DNA from: JAKAWQ01 sp035503055
GTDB lineage: Bacteria > Pseudomonadota > Alphaproteobacteria > Acetobacterales > Acetobacteraceae
Length of the DNA stretch: 16,750 nucleotides
Direction of reading: 5' to 3'
Assembly: GCA_035503055.1 (NCBI GenBank)
Contig: DATJTV010000170.1
Span: 1 to 16,750, forward strand
In this document: positions 1-8,469 of the stretch, in pieces
Numbering within the stretch: position 1 is the stretch's first letter
How the letters are laid out: every line of letters starts with the position of its first letter
Position numbers and translations under genes: made by a program
The notes under the pieces: generated by a model
Seen by the model: the letters and a program-made list of their open reading frames with translations, nothing else
The model's database searches: none
What the model was told of the DNA's origin: nothing

Positions 1-368
1 CCATCGCCTCCGACCATCAGCCGCGCGACGCCGACGACAAGCGCCAACCCTTCGCCCAGGCCTCGCCCGGCGGGGCAGGGCTCGCCACACTGCTCGCGGT
101 GACGCTCGTGCTGGTGCACAATGGAACTCTCCCGCTCGCAAGCGCGATCGGGCTCCTGACCGAGCGGCCGGCCCGCCTGCTCGGCCATGCCGGAGGCCGG
201 CTCGCGCCCGGCGCGCCCGCGGATCTCTGCCTCTTCCACCCCGAGCGGGCCTGGCAGGTCGAAGCGGGAAGGCTGCCCGGCAAGGCGCAAAACACGCCCT
301 TCGACGGCCGCGCCCTCGAAGGGCGCGTGCTCGGCACCTGGAAGGCGGGAAGGCGCGTGTTCGGGTGA
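1..368 (+). CDS. pyrC: Dihydroorotase, C-terminal part (partial at the window edge)
   Basis: Only the last 121 residues are visible, in frame from base 3; the start lies upstream of the window. Dihydroorotase cyclises N-carbamoyl-aspartate to dihydroorotate in de novo pyrimidine synthesis, in the cytoplasm. The segment opens with IASDH, the motif carrying the late metal or active-site Asp and His of class I dihydroorotases, followed by a PFAQ...GGAGL stretch typical of the family. The C-terminal amidohydrolase features NTPFDG and GRVLGTWKAGR are present. After SDH the family often reads APH; here it reads QPR, a variant I associate with a common alphaproteobacterial subgroup. The TGA stop overlaps the GTG start of plsY, so the two are probably translationally coupled. 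Confidence 0.88.
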   Translation, partial: IASDHQPRDADDKRQPFAQASPGGAGLATLLAVTLVLVHNGTLPLASAIGLLTERPARLLGHAGGRLAPGAPADLCLFHPERAWQVEAGRLPGKAQNTPFDGRALEGRVLGTWKAGRRVFG

Positions 369-955
369 TCGCCGGCCTCGCCCTCGCCCTTATTGTCGGC
401 TACCTGATCGGCTCGGTCCCCTTCGGCCTCCTCATCACCCGCGCCGCCGGCCTCGGCGACATCCGCGCGATCGGCTCGGGCAGCATCGGCACCACCAACG
501 TCCTCCGCACCGGACGGAAGGAGCTGGCGGCGGCGACGCTGCTGCTCGACGCCGCCAAGGGCGCCGTCCCCGTCCTCCTCGCCGCCCGCCTGCTCGGGCC
601 CTTGCCGGCGCTCACAGCCGGGCTTGGCGCGATCGTCGGTCACGTGGCGCCGGTCTGGCTCCGCTTTCGCGGTGGCAAGGGCGTCGCCACCGGCTTCGGC
701 GTGTTGCTCGCCGCCGCCTGGCCGGTCGGGCTTTTTTCACTCCTCGTCTGGCTCGCGGTTGCCGCCGTGGGCCGCTTTTCTTCCCTTGCCGGGCTCGCCG
801 CCTTCGCCGCCGCGCCGGTTTTCGCCGCCGTCCTCGGCGAGACCCGTACCGCCGTGTTCGCCCTCCTGCTCGCCGCGATCGTCTTCCTCCGCCACCGCGA
901 GAACATCCTCCGGCTCCTGGCCGGGACCGAACCCCGGATCGGCGCCGGCAAGTGA
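365..955 (+). CDS. plsY: Glycerol-3-phosphate acyltransferase PlsY
   Basis: The predicted 196-residue polytopic inner-membrane enzyme transfers the acyl group from acyl-phosphate (made by PlsX) to glycerol-3-phosphate, giving lysophosphatidic acid, the first step of phospholipid synthesis. The family's three conserved cytoplasmic motifs are all visible: GSGSIGTTN (about 37-45), FRGGKGVAT (about 101-109) and the C-terminal HREN (about 177-180). Hydrophobic segments lie at about 2-25, 55-75, 80-95, 110-135 and 140-175. Length is normal for the family. The GTG start at 365 overlaps the pyrC stop as GTGA and places IAGLALALIVGYLIGSVPFG directly at the N-terminus, as expected. The stop again overlaps the next start (dprA). 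No plsX is in the window. Confidence 0.95.
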   Translation: MIAGLALALIVGYLIGSVPFGLLITRAAGLGDIRAIGSGSIGTTNVLRTGRKELAAATLLLDAAKGAVPVLLAARLLGPLPALTAGLGAIVGHVAPVWLRFRGGKGVATGFGVLLAAAWPVGLFSLLVWLAVAAVGRFSSLAGLAAFAAAPVFAAVLGETRTAVFALLLAAIVFLRHRENILRLLAGTEPRIGAGK

Positions 956-2070
956 GCCCCGAGGAGGCGCTCGACCGGCTCCGGCTCGCGCGCACGGAGG
1001 GCGTCGGCCCGATCGCCTGGCGCCGGCTGATCGGCCGCTACGGATCGGCCGCGGCGGCGATCGCCGCCCTACCGGGCCTGGCGCGGGCGGGCGGGCGGAG
1101 CCACCCACCCGCCGTGCCGTCGCGGGCGCGGGCGGAGGCGGAGCTGGAGCGGCTCGAGAAGATCGGCGGGCGGATGCTGGTCCTCGGCGGGCCGGGCTAC
1201 CCGCCGCTCCTTTCCCATCTCGCCGATCCGCCGCCGGCTCTCGCCGTGCTGGGGGCGCCGGAGGTGCTGCAGGAGCGCGCGGTCGGCATCGTCGGCGGAC
1301 GCAACGCCTCGGCCAACGGCCAGCGGATCGCCGAGGAGCTGGCCTCGGCGCTTGCCGCCGCGGGCCTCGCCATCGTCTCGGGCATGGCGCGCGGGGTGGA
1401 CGGCGCCGCCCATGAGGGCGCGCTCGCGGCCGGGCAGACGATCGCCGCCGTGGCGGGCGGGCTCGACATGCCGTACCCGCCGCAGCATCGCGGCCTCCAG
1501 GCGCGTATCGCCGAGCGCGGCGCGGTGGTGGCCGAGGCCCCGCTCGGCACGGCCCCGCAAGCCCGCCACTTCCCCCGCCGCAACCGGATCATCGCCGGCC
1601 TGGCTCTCGGCGTCGTGGTGGTCGAGGCGGCACTGCGCTCGGGCAGCCTGATCACCGCCCGGCTCGCGCTCGAGGCGGGCCGCGAGCTCTTCGCCGTGCC
1701 CGGTTCGCCGCTCGACCCCCGCACGCGTGGCTCGAACGACCTGATCCGCCAGGGCGCCCACCTCGTCGAGACGGCCGCCGACGTGCTGGAGCATCTGCCG
1801 CCCGGTTCCGCCTCCGCGGCGCCGCCGGATGCCCGCCCGATCGCGCCCGAACCGGCCCAATCCGGCCCGGAAGAGCCCGGGGACCTCCCCGGGGCGCGCA
1901 AACAAGTGCTTGAGCTGCTTGATTCTTCTCCGACGACGGTTGACGATCTCGTACGCCGCTGCCAGTTCTCCCCCGCCGCCGTGAACGCGGTCCTGCTGGA
2001 GCTCGAGATCGCCGGACGGGTGGCCCTGCTGCCCGGAGACCGGGTGATGCGCACCGGCAGCTTGGGCTGA
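952..2070 (+). CDS. dprA: DNA-processing protein DprA
   Basis: This 372-residue cytoplasmic protein belongs to the DprA/Smf family, which binds incoming single-stranded DNA and loads RecA during natural transformation. A short N-terminal helical (SAM-like) region (about 1-50, LRLARTEGVGPIAWRRLI) precedes the Rossmann-like core (about 75-280). The core shows VGIVGGRNAS (111-120), SGMARGVDGAAHEGAL (143-158), GGLDMPYPP (169-177) and PRRNRIIAGL (208-217). A Pro-rich linker (about 284-313) leads to a C-terminal winged helix (about 315-368), found in many DprA proteins. The reading frame stays open far upstream, but homology begins only at the GTG at 952, which overlaps the plsY stop as GTGA. A gene of this family does not by itself prove competence, since it is nearly universal. 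Confidence 0.95.
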   Translation: MSPEEALDRLRLARTEGVGPIAWRRLIGRYGSAAAAIAALPGLARAGGRSHPPAVPSRARAEAELERLEKIGGRMLVLGGPGYPPLLSHLADPPPALAVLGAPEVLQERAVGIVGGRNASANGQRIAEELASALAAAGLAIVSGMARGVDGAAHEGALAAGQTIAAVAGGLDMPYPPQHRGLQARIAERGAVVAEAPLGTAPQARHFPRRNRIIAGLALGVVVVEAALRSGSLITARLALEAGRELFAVPGSPLDPRTRGSNDLIRQGAHLVETAADVLEHLPPGSASAAPPDARPIAPEPAQSGPEEPGDLPGARKQVLELLDSSPTTVDDLVRRCQFSPAAVNAVLLELEIAGRVALLPGDRVMRTGSLG

Positions 2071-2106
2071 GCCCCTTCCCCCTCAGCGCAGCAGCTTCAG
2101 GATCCC

Positions 2107-4692
2107 ATGCCCGACGTCGTCGTTGTCGAATCTCCCGCCAAGGCCCGCACGATCAACAAGTACCTCGGCAAGGGGTACACCGTGCTCGCAAGCCTCGGCC
2201 ACGTGCGCGACCTGCCTCCCAAGGACGGCAGCGTCCGGCCTGAGCAGGACTTCGCCATGGACTGGCAGGCGGATGCGCGAGGCGCCGCGCAGGTCGCGGC
2301 GATCGTCAAGGCGCTGAAGGGCGCCGATACGCTCTTCCTCGCGACCGACCCCGACCGCGAAGGCGAGGCGATCGCCTGGCACGTGCGAGGGATGCTGGAG
2401 GAGAAGCACGCGCTCGAGGGCGTCGCGGTCCGGCGCGTCACCTTCAACGAGATCACCCGCAGCGCCGTGCGCACCGCGATGGCCGCCCCGCGCGATCTCG
2501 ACCAGCTCCTGATCGAGGCCTATCTCGCCCGCCGCGCGCTCGACTACCTGGTGGGCTTCACGCTCTCTCCGGTGCTGTGGCGGAAGCTGCCGGGCAGCCG
2601 GAGCGCGGGGCGCGTGCAGTCGGTGGCGCTCCGCCTCGTCTGCGAGCGCGAGGCCGAGATCGAGGCCTTCCGTTCGCGCGAATACTGGACGGTCGAGGCC
2701 GAGTTCGCGACCCCGGCGGGCGAGCGCTTCACCGCCCGGCTCAGCCATCTGGAGGGGAAGAAACTCGAGCAATTCTCGCTCGCCAACGCCGCCGACGCCG
2801 CCCGCGCGAAGGAGGCCGTCGAGGCCGGCGCCTTCCGCGTCGCGGCCCTCGAGCGCAAGCGCACGAAGCGCAACCCGCCGCCGCCCTTCACCACCTCGAC
2901 GCTGCAGCAGGAGGCGAGCCGCAAGCTCGGCTTCCGCGCCCAGGCGACGATGCGGCTCGCCCAGCAGCTCTACGAAGGTGTCGATCTCGACGGCGAGACG
3001 GTCGGCCTCATCACCTATATGCGGACAGACGGCGTGCAGATGGCGCGCGAGGCGATCCTCGCCATTCGCGACCATGTGCGCGACGGGTTCGGCCCCAACT
3101 ACCTGCCGCCGGCGCCGCGCGAATACACCGCCAAGGCGAAGAACGCGCAGGAGGCGCACGAGGCGATCCGCCCGACCGACGTCGCGCGGACGCCGGCCTC
3201 GGTGGCTCTGCATCTCTCGCCCGAGCAGCGCGCGCTCTACGAACTCGTTTGGAAGCGCGCGGTCGCCTCGCAGATGGCCTCCGCCGAGCTCGACCAGGTC
3301 GCGGTCGATATCGCTGAGGCGACGGGGAAGACGCGGCTGCGCGCCACCGGCTCGACCGTCGCCTTCGACGGGTTCTTCCGCCTCTATCACGAGGACCGCG
3401 ACGAGGCCGCCGAGGACGACGAGAACCGCGCCCTGCCGGCGATGGCCGAAGCGGACAAGCTCGACCGCGGCGCGGTCGCTGCCCTCCAGCACTTCACCGA
3501 GCCGCCGCCGCGCTATTCCGAGGCATCGCTCGTCAAGAAGCTCGAAGAGCTCGGCATCGGCCGGCCCTCGACCTATGCCGCCATCCTCTCCGTCCTCCAG
3601 GAGCGGAGCTATGTCCGGCTCGAGAAGCGCCGCTTCATCCCCGAGGATCGTGGAAGGCTGGTGACCGCCTTCCTGGTCAGCTTCTTCAACCGCTACGTCG
3701 ATACCGGCTTCACCGCGACGCTCGAGGAGCAGCTCGACGACATCTCGGGCGGCAGGGCGGACTGGCGGGCGGTGATGCGCGCCTTCTGGGAGGAATTCTC
3801 CCGGGCTGTCGACCAGACCAAGGACCTGAAGATCTCGGATGTGATCGCGGCGCTCGACCGCGATCTCGGCCCGCACTTCTTTCCCCCGCGCGCCGACGGC
3901 ACCGACCCGCGCCTCTGCCCCGCCTGCGGCAACGGCCGGCTCGGGCTCAAGCTCGGGCGGTTCGGCGCCTTCATTGGCTGCTCCAACTACCCCGAGTGCC
4001 CCTACACGCGCCGGCTCGCGATCGCGAGCGAGGAGGAGGGGGATGGCGAGACGCTCAAGGACGGCATTCGGATCCTCGGCGACGATCCCGCGACCGGCGA
4101 GCCCATCACCGTCCGCCGCGGCCCCTACGGGCTCTACGTGCAGCGCGGGGAAAGCGCGGAGAAGGAGAAGAAGCCCAAGCGCGTGACGCTGCCGCGCGGG
4201 CTTACGGGCGACTCGCTCACGCTCGAGCAGGCGGTCGGGCTGCTCGACCTGCCGCGCGCCGTCGGGGCGCATCCGGAGACGGGAGAGCCGATCACCGCCG
4301 GGCTCGGCCGTTTCGGTCCCTTCGTCCGCATGGGCAATGTCTATGCCTCGCTCGACGCCGACGACGACGTGCTCTCGGTCGGCATCAACCGCGCGGTCGA
4401 TGTGCTGGCCAAGAAGCTCGCCGGCATCCGCACGCTCGGGCCCCACCCGAAGGACGGTGAGAGCGTCGCGGTGCGCCGCGGCCGCTTCGGCCCCTATGTC
4501 CAGCACGGGCGGATCATCGCCACGCTGCCCAAGGGCACGGCTGCGGAATCCGTGACGCTCGACGAGGCCGTCGCCCTGCTCGCGGAGAAAGGAAAACCGC
4601 TCGGCGTGCGCAAGGGCGGCTCCAAGGGAGCTGGCCGCACCGCCAAGGCCGCGCCGCCCGCCGAGAAGCGGCGGAAGAAAGCGGCGGGCTAG
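2107..4692 (+). CDS. topA: DNA topoisomerase I (type IA)
   Basis: This 861-residue enzyme relaxes negative supercoils through a transient 5'-phosphotyrosine single-strand break. The N-terminal TOPRIM domain has VVVESPAKA (4-12) and the acidic FLATDPDREGEAIAWH motif (about 77-92). The active-site tyrosine is Y304 in GLITYMRTDG. The core continues through GIGRPSTYA (about 485-493). One four-cysteine zinc finger (C604, C607, C625, C631) is followed by three C-terminal repeats of the GEPITVRRGPYGLYVQ / GRFGPFV type, without clear further zinc fingers, and a Lys/Arg/Ala-rich tail (about 835-861) likely to bind DNA. The ATG at 2107 has an AGGA at 2099-2102 and sits 36 bp after dprA. The dprA-topA adjacency is common in bacteria. 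Confidence 0.97.
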   Translation: MPDVVVVESPAKARTINKYLGKGYTVLASLGHVRDLPPKDGSVRPEQDFAMDWQADARGAAQVAAIVKALKGADTLFLATDPDREGEAIAWHVRGMLEEKHALEGVAVRRVTFNEITRSAVRTAMAAPRDLDQLLIEAYLARRALDYLVGFTLSPVLWRKLPGSRSAGRVQSVALRLVCEREAEIEAFRSREYWTVEAEFATPAGERFTARLSHLEGKKLEQFSLANAADAARAKEAVEAGAFRVAALERKRTKRNPPPPFTTSTLQQEASRKLGFRAQATMRLAQQLYEGVDLDGETVGLITYMRTDGVQMAREAILAIRDHVRDGFGPNYLPPAPREYTAKAKNAQEAHEAIRPTDVARTPASVALHLSPEQRALYELVWKRAVASQMASAELDQVAVDIAEATGKTRLRATGSTVAFDGFFRLYHEDRDEAAEDDENRALPAMAEADKLDRGAVAALQHFTEPPPRYSEASLVKKLEELGIGRPSTYAAILSVLQERSYVRLEKRRFIPEDRGRLVTAFLVSFFNRYVDTGFTATLEEQLDDISGGRADWRAVMRAFWEEFSRAVDQTKDLKISDVIAALDRDLGPHFFPPRADGTDPRLCPACGNGRLGLKLGRFGAFIGCSNYPECPYTRRLAIASEEEGDGETLKDGIRILGDDPATGEPITVRRGPYGLYVQRGESAEKEKKPKRVTLPRGLTGDSLTLEQAVGLLDLPRAVGAHPETGEPITAGLGRFGPFVRMGNVYASLDADDDVLSVGINRAVDVLAKKLAGIRTLGPHPKDGESVAVRRGRFGPYVQHGRIIATLPKGTAAESVTLDEAVALLAEKGKPLGVRKGGSKGAGRTAKAAPPAEKRRKKAAG

Positions 4693-4724
4693 AGCCTTGC
4701 GCGGCGCCTGTCCCCGCGACTTCG

Positions 4725-6560
4725 TTGGCTAACCGCCGGCCTCAGAAGCCGTTCCGCAAGCGTTTCCCGCCGAACCGCCCGTCCGCGGGCGAGTCCGAGA
4801 GCGTGCTCGGCGTCTATCGCCCGGCCGAGCTGCGGCAGGGCAAGGGCGATGCCGGGCAAATCCTCCCCGCCGATCGCCGGGTGCGCGAGCCGTGGCGGGT
4901 TCCGGCCGGCGCCGCCGGCGGCGCCGAGGCCGGCGAGATCGTGCGCGCCGAGCTGCTGCCGGGCCCAACCGGCGCCCCGGATCGTGGCTCGCGCCGGGCG
5001 CGCGTGACGGCGCGCCTCGGCCGTTTCGACGGCGCCGCCTCGCTCTCGCGGATCGCCATTGCGAGCCTCCGCATCCCCGAAGCCTTCCCCGACGAGGCAC
5101 TCGCCGAGGCGGCCTCCGCCGGCCCTGTCGGCCACGCGGGGCGGGAAGATCTCCGCGCGCTGCCGCTGGTGACGATCGATGGTGCGGACGCGCGCGATTT
5201 CGACGATGCCGTCTTCGCCGAGCCGGCGGGCGACGGATTTCGGATCGTCGTCGCGATCGCCGACGTTGCGCATTATGTGCGGCCGGGGAGCGCGCTCGAT
5301 GAGGCGGCGCGCGAGCGCGGCAACAGCGTCTATTTCCCCGACCGCGTGGTGCCGATGCTGCCGCCTGCCCTCTCCGAGCATTGGTGCAGCCTCGCCCCGG
5401 GCGCCGAGCGCGGCGCGCTCTTCGCCGAGATCTTCATCGACGCCGCCGGGCGCAAGCGCCGCCACCGCTTCGGCCGCGGCCTGATGCGGAGCGCCGCCCG
5501 CCTCACCTACGAAGCCGCACAGAACGTCGCCGATGGGGGCGAGCGGAGCGCGGCCGTCCGCAACCTCTACGCCGCCTGGCGGGCTCTCGCCGCCGCCCGC
5601 CGCGCGCGCGGCCCGCTCGATCTCGAGCTGCCCGAGCGCAAGGTGGTGCTGGACGCGGCGGGTCGCGTCGGCGCGATCCGCGCGACGCCCCGCCTCGACA
5701 GCCACCGCCTGATCGAGGAGTTCATGATCCTCGCCAACGTCGCGGCGGCCGAGGAGATACTCAGCCGCGACCTGCCCGGCCTCTTCCGCGCGCACGCCGA
5801 GCCGGCGCCCGGGAAGATCGCAAGCCTCGCCGTCTTTCTCGGCGAATTGGGCGTCCGCCTCCGGCCCGGCGGACGGATCGCGCCCGCCGACCTCACCGCC
5901 GCCCTCGCCCCGCTTGCCGGCACCGCGGCCGCTTCCATCGCTGCCGAGCGCACGCTCCAGAGCCTGCCGCAGGCCGGCTACTCTCCCGCCAATATCGGCC
6001 ATTTCGGCCTCGCACTCGCGGCTTACGCCCATTTCACCAGCCCGATCCGCCGCTATGCGGACCTCGTCGTGCACCGCGCGCTCATCGCCGGCCTCGGCCT
6101 CGGTGCCGGCGGCAACGAATCCGGCGCCGCGCCTTCGCTCGAAAGCCTCGCCCTCCATCTCGGCATCGCCGAGCGACGCGCCGTCGAGGCCGAGCGCGCG
6201 GTGCTCGCGCGCGCGCAGGCCACGCTGCTCGCCGAAATGATCGGCAGCATGGGAGAAGCGCGAATTTCCGGCGTGACGCGCTCGTTGCTTTTCGTCACCA
6301 TGATGACGGATGGCGCCGAGGGAATCGTCCCCGTATCCACGCTGCCGGCGGATTCCTGGCGTTTCGAGGAGGCAAGCACGACTCTCACCGGCGCACGGAG
6401 CGGATGGCGCCTCACGGTCGGGCAGCGCCTTCGCGTGCGGATCGCCGAAGCCGATCCGATCAGCGGCCGCATCGTCTTCCGCGTGATCTCGGTGGGCGAA
6501 GGCAATCCGGGACCGGTCGCGCGGCCCGCTCGCGGCGGAGGACGCAACCGCTTGCGGTGA
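4725..6560 (+). CDS. rnr: Ribonuclease R, N-terminally short form
   Basis: This is a 3'-to-5' processive exoribonuclease of the RNase II/R family, 611 residues. The order is a partial cold-shock region (about 27-130), the RNB catalytic domain (about 140-490) and an S1 domain (about 507-590) with a short basic tail. Catalytic aspartates are D152, D158, D160 and D161 in IDGADARDFDDAV, with the same spacing as E. coli D272/D278/D280/D281. TSPIRRYADLVVHR begins at 438. Placing D152 against D272 shows about 120 residues fewer at the N-terminus, and the usual winged-helix domain is absent. The TTG at 4725 is the only plausible start found: the same frame upstream, inside topA, does not read like an RNase R N-terminus. 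The gap to topA is 32 bp. Confidence is high for the family and lower for the start. Confidence 0.9.
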   Translation: MANRRPQKPFRKRFPPNRPSAGESESVLGVYRPAELRQGKGDAGQILPADRRVREPWRVPAGAAGGAEAGEIVRAELLPGPTGAPDRGSRRARVTARLGRFDGAASLSRIAIASLRIPEAFPDEALAEAASAGPVGHAGREDLRALPLVTIDGADARDFDDAVFAEPAGDGFRIVVAIADVAHYVRPGSALDEAARERGNSVYFPDRVVPMLPPALSEHWCSLAPGAERGALFAEIFIDAAGRKRRHRFGRGLMRSAARLTYEAAQNVADGGERSAAVRNLYAAWRALAAARRARGPLDLELPERKVVLDAAGRVGAIRATPRLDSHRLIEEFMILANVAAAEEILSRDLPGLFRAHAEPAPGKIASLAVFLGELGVRLRPGGRIAPADLTAALAPLAGTAAASIAAERTLQSLPQAGYSPANIGHFGLALAAYAHFTSPIRRYADLVVHRALIAGLGLGAGGNESGAAPSLESLALHLGIAERRAVEAERAVLARAQATLLAEMIGSMGEARISGVTRSLLFVTMMTDGAEGIVPVSTLPADSWRFEEASTTLTGARSGWRLTVGQRLRVRIAEADPISGRIVFRVISVGEGNPGPVARPARGGGRNRLR

Positions 6561-8092
6561 GCCCGGCGCGCGTCCTCCTGCTGCTTCTCCTGATCGTCCC
6601 TGCCGAAGCGCAGCCGCCGCCCGGGGCGATCCCGCCTTATCCCGAGGCGCTCAGCGCCGCGGTCTTCGCTCAGGCCCTCGCCTTCATGCAGCCGCGCACG
6701 CTCGAGCCCTATTCGCTGGCGACCCTTGCGGTCTGGGGCCTGCACGGGCTCACCGCGCTCGATCCCGCGCTCTCCACGGATCTTTCCGCGGGCACGCTCC
6801 GCCTCTCCTCGCCCGACCGCGTGCTGGCGGCGCGCAAGGAGCCGGCTGCGACCGACGACGTGGGCTGGGGCACCGCGATCGCAGCCCTTGCCGCGGCCGC
6901 GTGGGAGCACTCGGAAGCGGTGCGGGCGGTCGGTCCGACGGGCGTGACCGAGGCCTTCTTCGACGAGCTTTTCGACCATTTCGATCCCTATTCGCGCTAC
7001 GTGCCACCCGCCCAGGCGGCACGCGACCGCGAGCGCCGTTCCGGGGAAGCCGGCACCGGCCTCCTCGTCGCGCGGCGCGATGGTGCGATGATCGTCACAA
7101 GCGTCGCCGCCGGGAGCCCGGCGGAAGCGGCCGGGATCGCGGCCGGCGAGCGGCTCTTGTCCGTCGACGGCGCGACGACCAACGGCCAGAGCGCCGCTTC
7201 CGTAGAGCGCGAGATGGCCGGCCCGGCCGGCACGCCCGTCGCGCTGACGCTCGCCGATCGCGCCGGGCGCCAGCGCACGCTCACGCTGGCGCGCCACGAG
7301 CCCGCGCCCGAGACGGTCTTCGCGCACCGCGAGCACGACATGCTGGTGCTCAGGATCAGCTCCTTCGACAGCACCACCGGCCAGCACCTCGCCAACGAGA
7401 TCGCCGCCGGGCTCTCGGTGCCCCATCCGCCCGCCGGCATCGTCCTCGATCTGCGCGGCAATCGCGGCGGCCTGCTCGACCAGGCCGTCTATGCGGCCGA
7501 TGTGCTCCTGCACCGCGGCGTCATCGCGACGACCGCCGGCCGCGACCCGGCGGCGCGCCATGCCTGGGCGGCGGAAGGGGAGGATGTGGCGGGCAGCCTC
7601 CCGGTCGTGGTGGTGGTGAACGGGCTCAGCGCCTCGGCGGCCGAGATCCTCACCGCGGCGCTCGCCGACAACGGAAGGGCGGTGGTGGTCGGCAGCGCGA
7701 CGCTCGGCAAGGGCCTGGTGCAGGCGATCGACGAGCTGCCGGACGGCGGCGAGCTCTTCGTCACCTGGAGCCGCGTGCTGGCGCCGCGCGGCTGGCCGCT
7801 CCAGGGGCTCGGCGTGCTGCCGGAGGTGTGCACGAGCTTCGGCGAGCTGGCGCTCGACCGGCAGCTCGGGCTGCTCGCCCAAGGGGTCCAGCCGATGGCC
7901 CGCGCCCTCTATGACCACGAGACGGCGCGCGCGCCGCTCCCGCTCGCCCAGATCCTGGCGATCCGTAGTTCCTGTCCGGCCGCGGTGGGAACCGAGGGCG
8001 ACATGGTCGCGGCGCGCGAGCTGATCGACGATCCGGCCGCCTACGCGGCCGCCCTGCTGCCGCCCGGCGGCCGTCCGCTTCTCCCGCCCTGA
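6557..8092 (+). CDS. Secreted S41 family C-terminal processing protease with PDZ domain
   Basis: This 511-residue protein resembles tail-specific/CtpA-type proteases, which degrade or trim exported proteins. MSPARVLLLLLLIVPAEA followed by QPP is a clear signal peptide (cleavage after about 18), so it acts in the periplasm. DELFDHFDPYSRYVPP (about 136-151) is the N-terminal S41 signature. A PDZ domain follows (about 165-245), then the protease core (about 255-420) with LDLRGNRGG (297-305). The catalytic Ser is S360 in NGLSASAAEI and the Lys is K385 in LGKGLVQ, 25 residues apart as in E. coli Prc (S430/K455). The C-terminal 90 residues are unassigned. The GTG start overlaps the rnr stop as GTGA. 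The frame is open far upstream inside rnr, but the signal peptide fixes this start. Confidence 0.93.
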   Translation: MSPARVLLLLLLIVPAEAQPPPGAIPPYPEALSAAVFAQALAFMQPRTLEPYSLATLAVWGLHGLTALDPALSTDLSAGTLRLSSPDRVLAARKEPAATDDVGWGTAIAALAAAAWEHSEAVRAVGPTGVTEAFFDELFDHFDPYSRYVPPAQAARDRERRSGEAGTGLLVARRDGAMIVTSVAAGSPAEAAGIAAGERLLSVDGATTNGQSAASVEREMAGPAGTPVALTLADRAGRQRTLTLARHEPAPETVFAHREHDMLVLRISSFDSTTGQHLANEIAAGLSVPHPPAGIVLDLRGNRGGLLDQAVYAADVLLHRGVIATTAGRDPAARHAWAAEGEDVAGSLPVVVVVNGLSASAAEILTAALADNGRAVVVGSATLGKGLVQAIDELPDGGELFVTWSRVLAPRGWPLQGLGVLPEVCTSFGELALDRQLGLLAQGVQPMARALYDHETARAPLPLAQILAIRSSCPAAVGTEGDMVAARELIDDPAAYAAALLPPGGRPLLPP

Positions 8093-8258
8093 GCTTGGAC
8101 GCCTTGACCTTGGCCGCGCGGATGCGCAATTTCCGCCTTCGCTCGCGCGGGACGGGATCGCTTGCGCTCCGCCATCCCAAGTCTCGCCCACTGTTTTCTC
8201 GCGTGATTCACGCTTCCGGCGATTCCGCCTCCAGCGATCACGCTCTAGGGACCCTCGC
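8093..8258 (+). promoter_or_regulatory. Intergenic region before rpmG, weak promoter candidate
   Basis: This 166-bp gap separates the S41 gene from rpmG and probably carries the rpmG promoter. The best sigma70-like pair I can see is TTGACC (8104-8109), a 17-nt spacer, then CAATTT (8127-8132). The -35 box is good and the -10 box is poor. A slightly AT-richer stretch lies at 8191-8215. No convincing terminator hairpin with a T-run follows the S41 stop, and no ORF in the gap resembles a protein. Confidence 0.25.
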
Positions 8259-8426
8259 ATGGCCAAGAGCAACACTGTCCAGATCAAGCTCGTCTCGTCC
8301 GCCGATACCGGCGTCTTCTACGTGACGAAGAAGAACACACGCACCCAGACCGGCAAGCTCGAGCTCCGCAAATACGACCCGAAGCTCCGCAAGCACGTCG
8401 CGTTCAAGGAATCGAAGATCAAGTAG
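8259..8426 (+). CDS. rpmG: 50S ribosomal protein L33
   Basis: This 55-residue basic protein of the large ribosomal subunit begins MAKSNTVQIKLVSSADTG and continues FYVTKKNTRTQTGKLELRKYD, ending FKESKIK, a textbook bacterial L33. It lacks the CxxC pairs of zinc-binding L33 forms, so it is the zinc-independent type usual in proteobacteria. The ATG is preceded by AGGGA at about 8247-8251. It stands alone between the protease and the TRAP gene, with no other ribosomal gene nearby. Downstream of its stop a GC-rich inverted stretch (8427-8450) could fold, but it has no T-run. Confidence 0.97.
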   Translation: MAKSNTVQIKLVSSADTGVFYVTKKNTRTQTGKLELRKYDPKLRKHVAFKESKIK

Positions 8427-8469
8427 CGCCGCGGCGGGGCCGCGCGGCTCCGCCCGCATCGGAGGAAGC

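Noticed and set aside
187..951. Upstream in-frame extension of dprA
   Set aside because: It overlaps plsY completely and its translation is Arg/Pro-rich noise; DprA homology begins at the GTG at 952.
2083..4506. 807-codon open frame on the minus strand opposite topA
   Set aside because: It is a shadow of topA codon bias in GC-rich DNA: rich in Arg, Ala, Glu and Gly, with no recognisable domain, and topA is certain.
4689..6158. 489-codon minus-strand open frame opposite rnr
   Set aside because: Antisense to a clear RNB domain with intact catalytic residues; composition is that of a shadow frame.
5381..6556. Upstream in-frame extension of the S41 protease
   Set aside because: Overlaps rnr and reads as Arg-rich noise; the signal peptide fixes the start at 6557.
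6053..8287. 744-codon minus-strand open frame opposite the rnr end and the S41 gene
   Set aside because: Low-complexity composition, no motif, fully antisense to two well-supported genes.
8427..8450. GC-rich foldable stretch after rpmG as an intrinsic terminator
   Set aside because: Imperfect stem and no T-run; such stretches are common by chance at this GC content.
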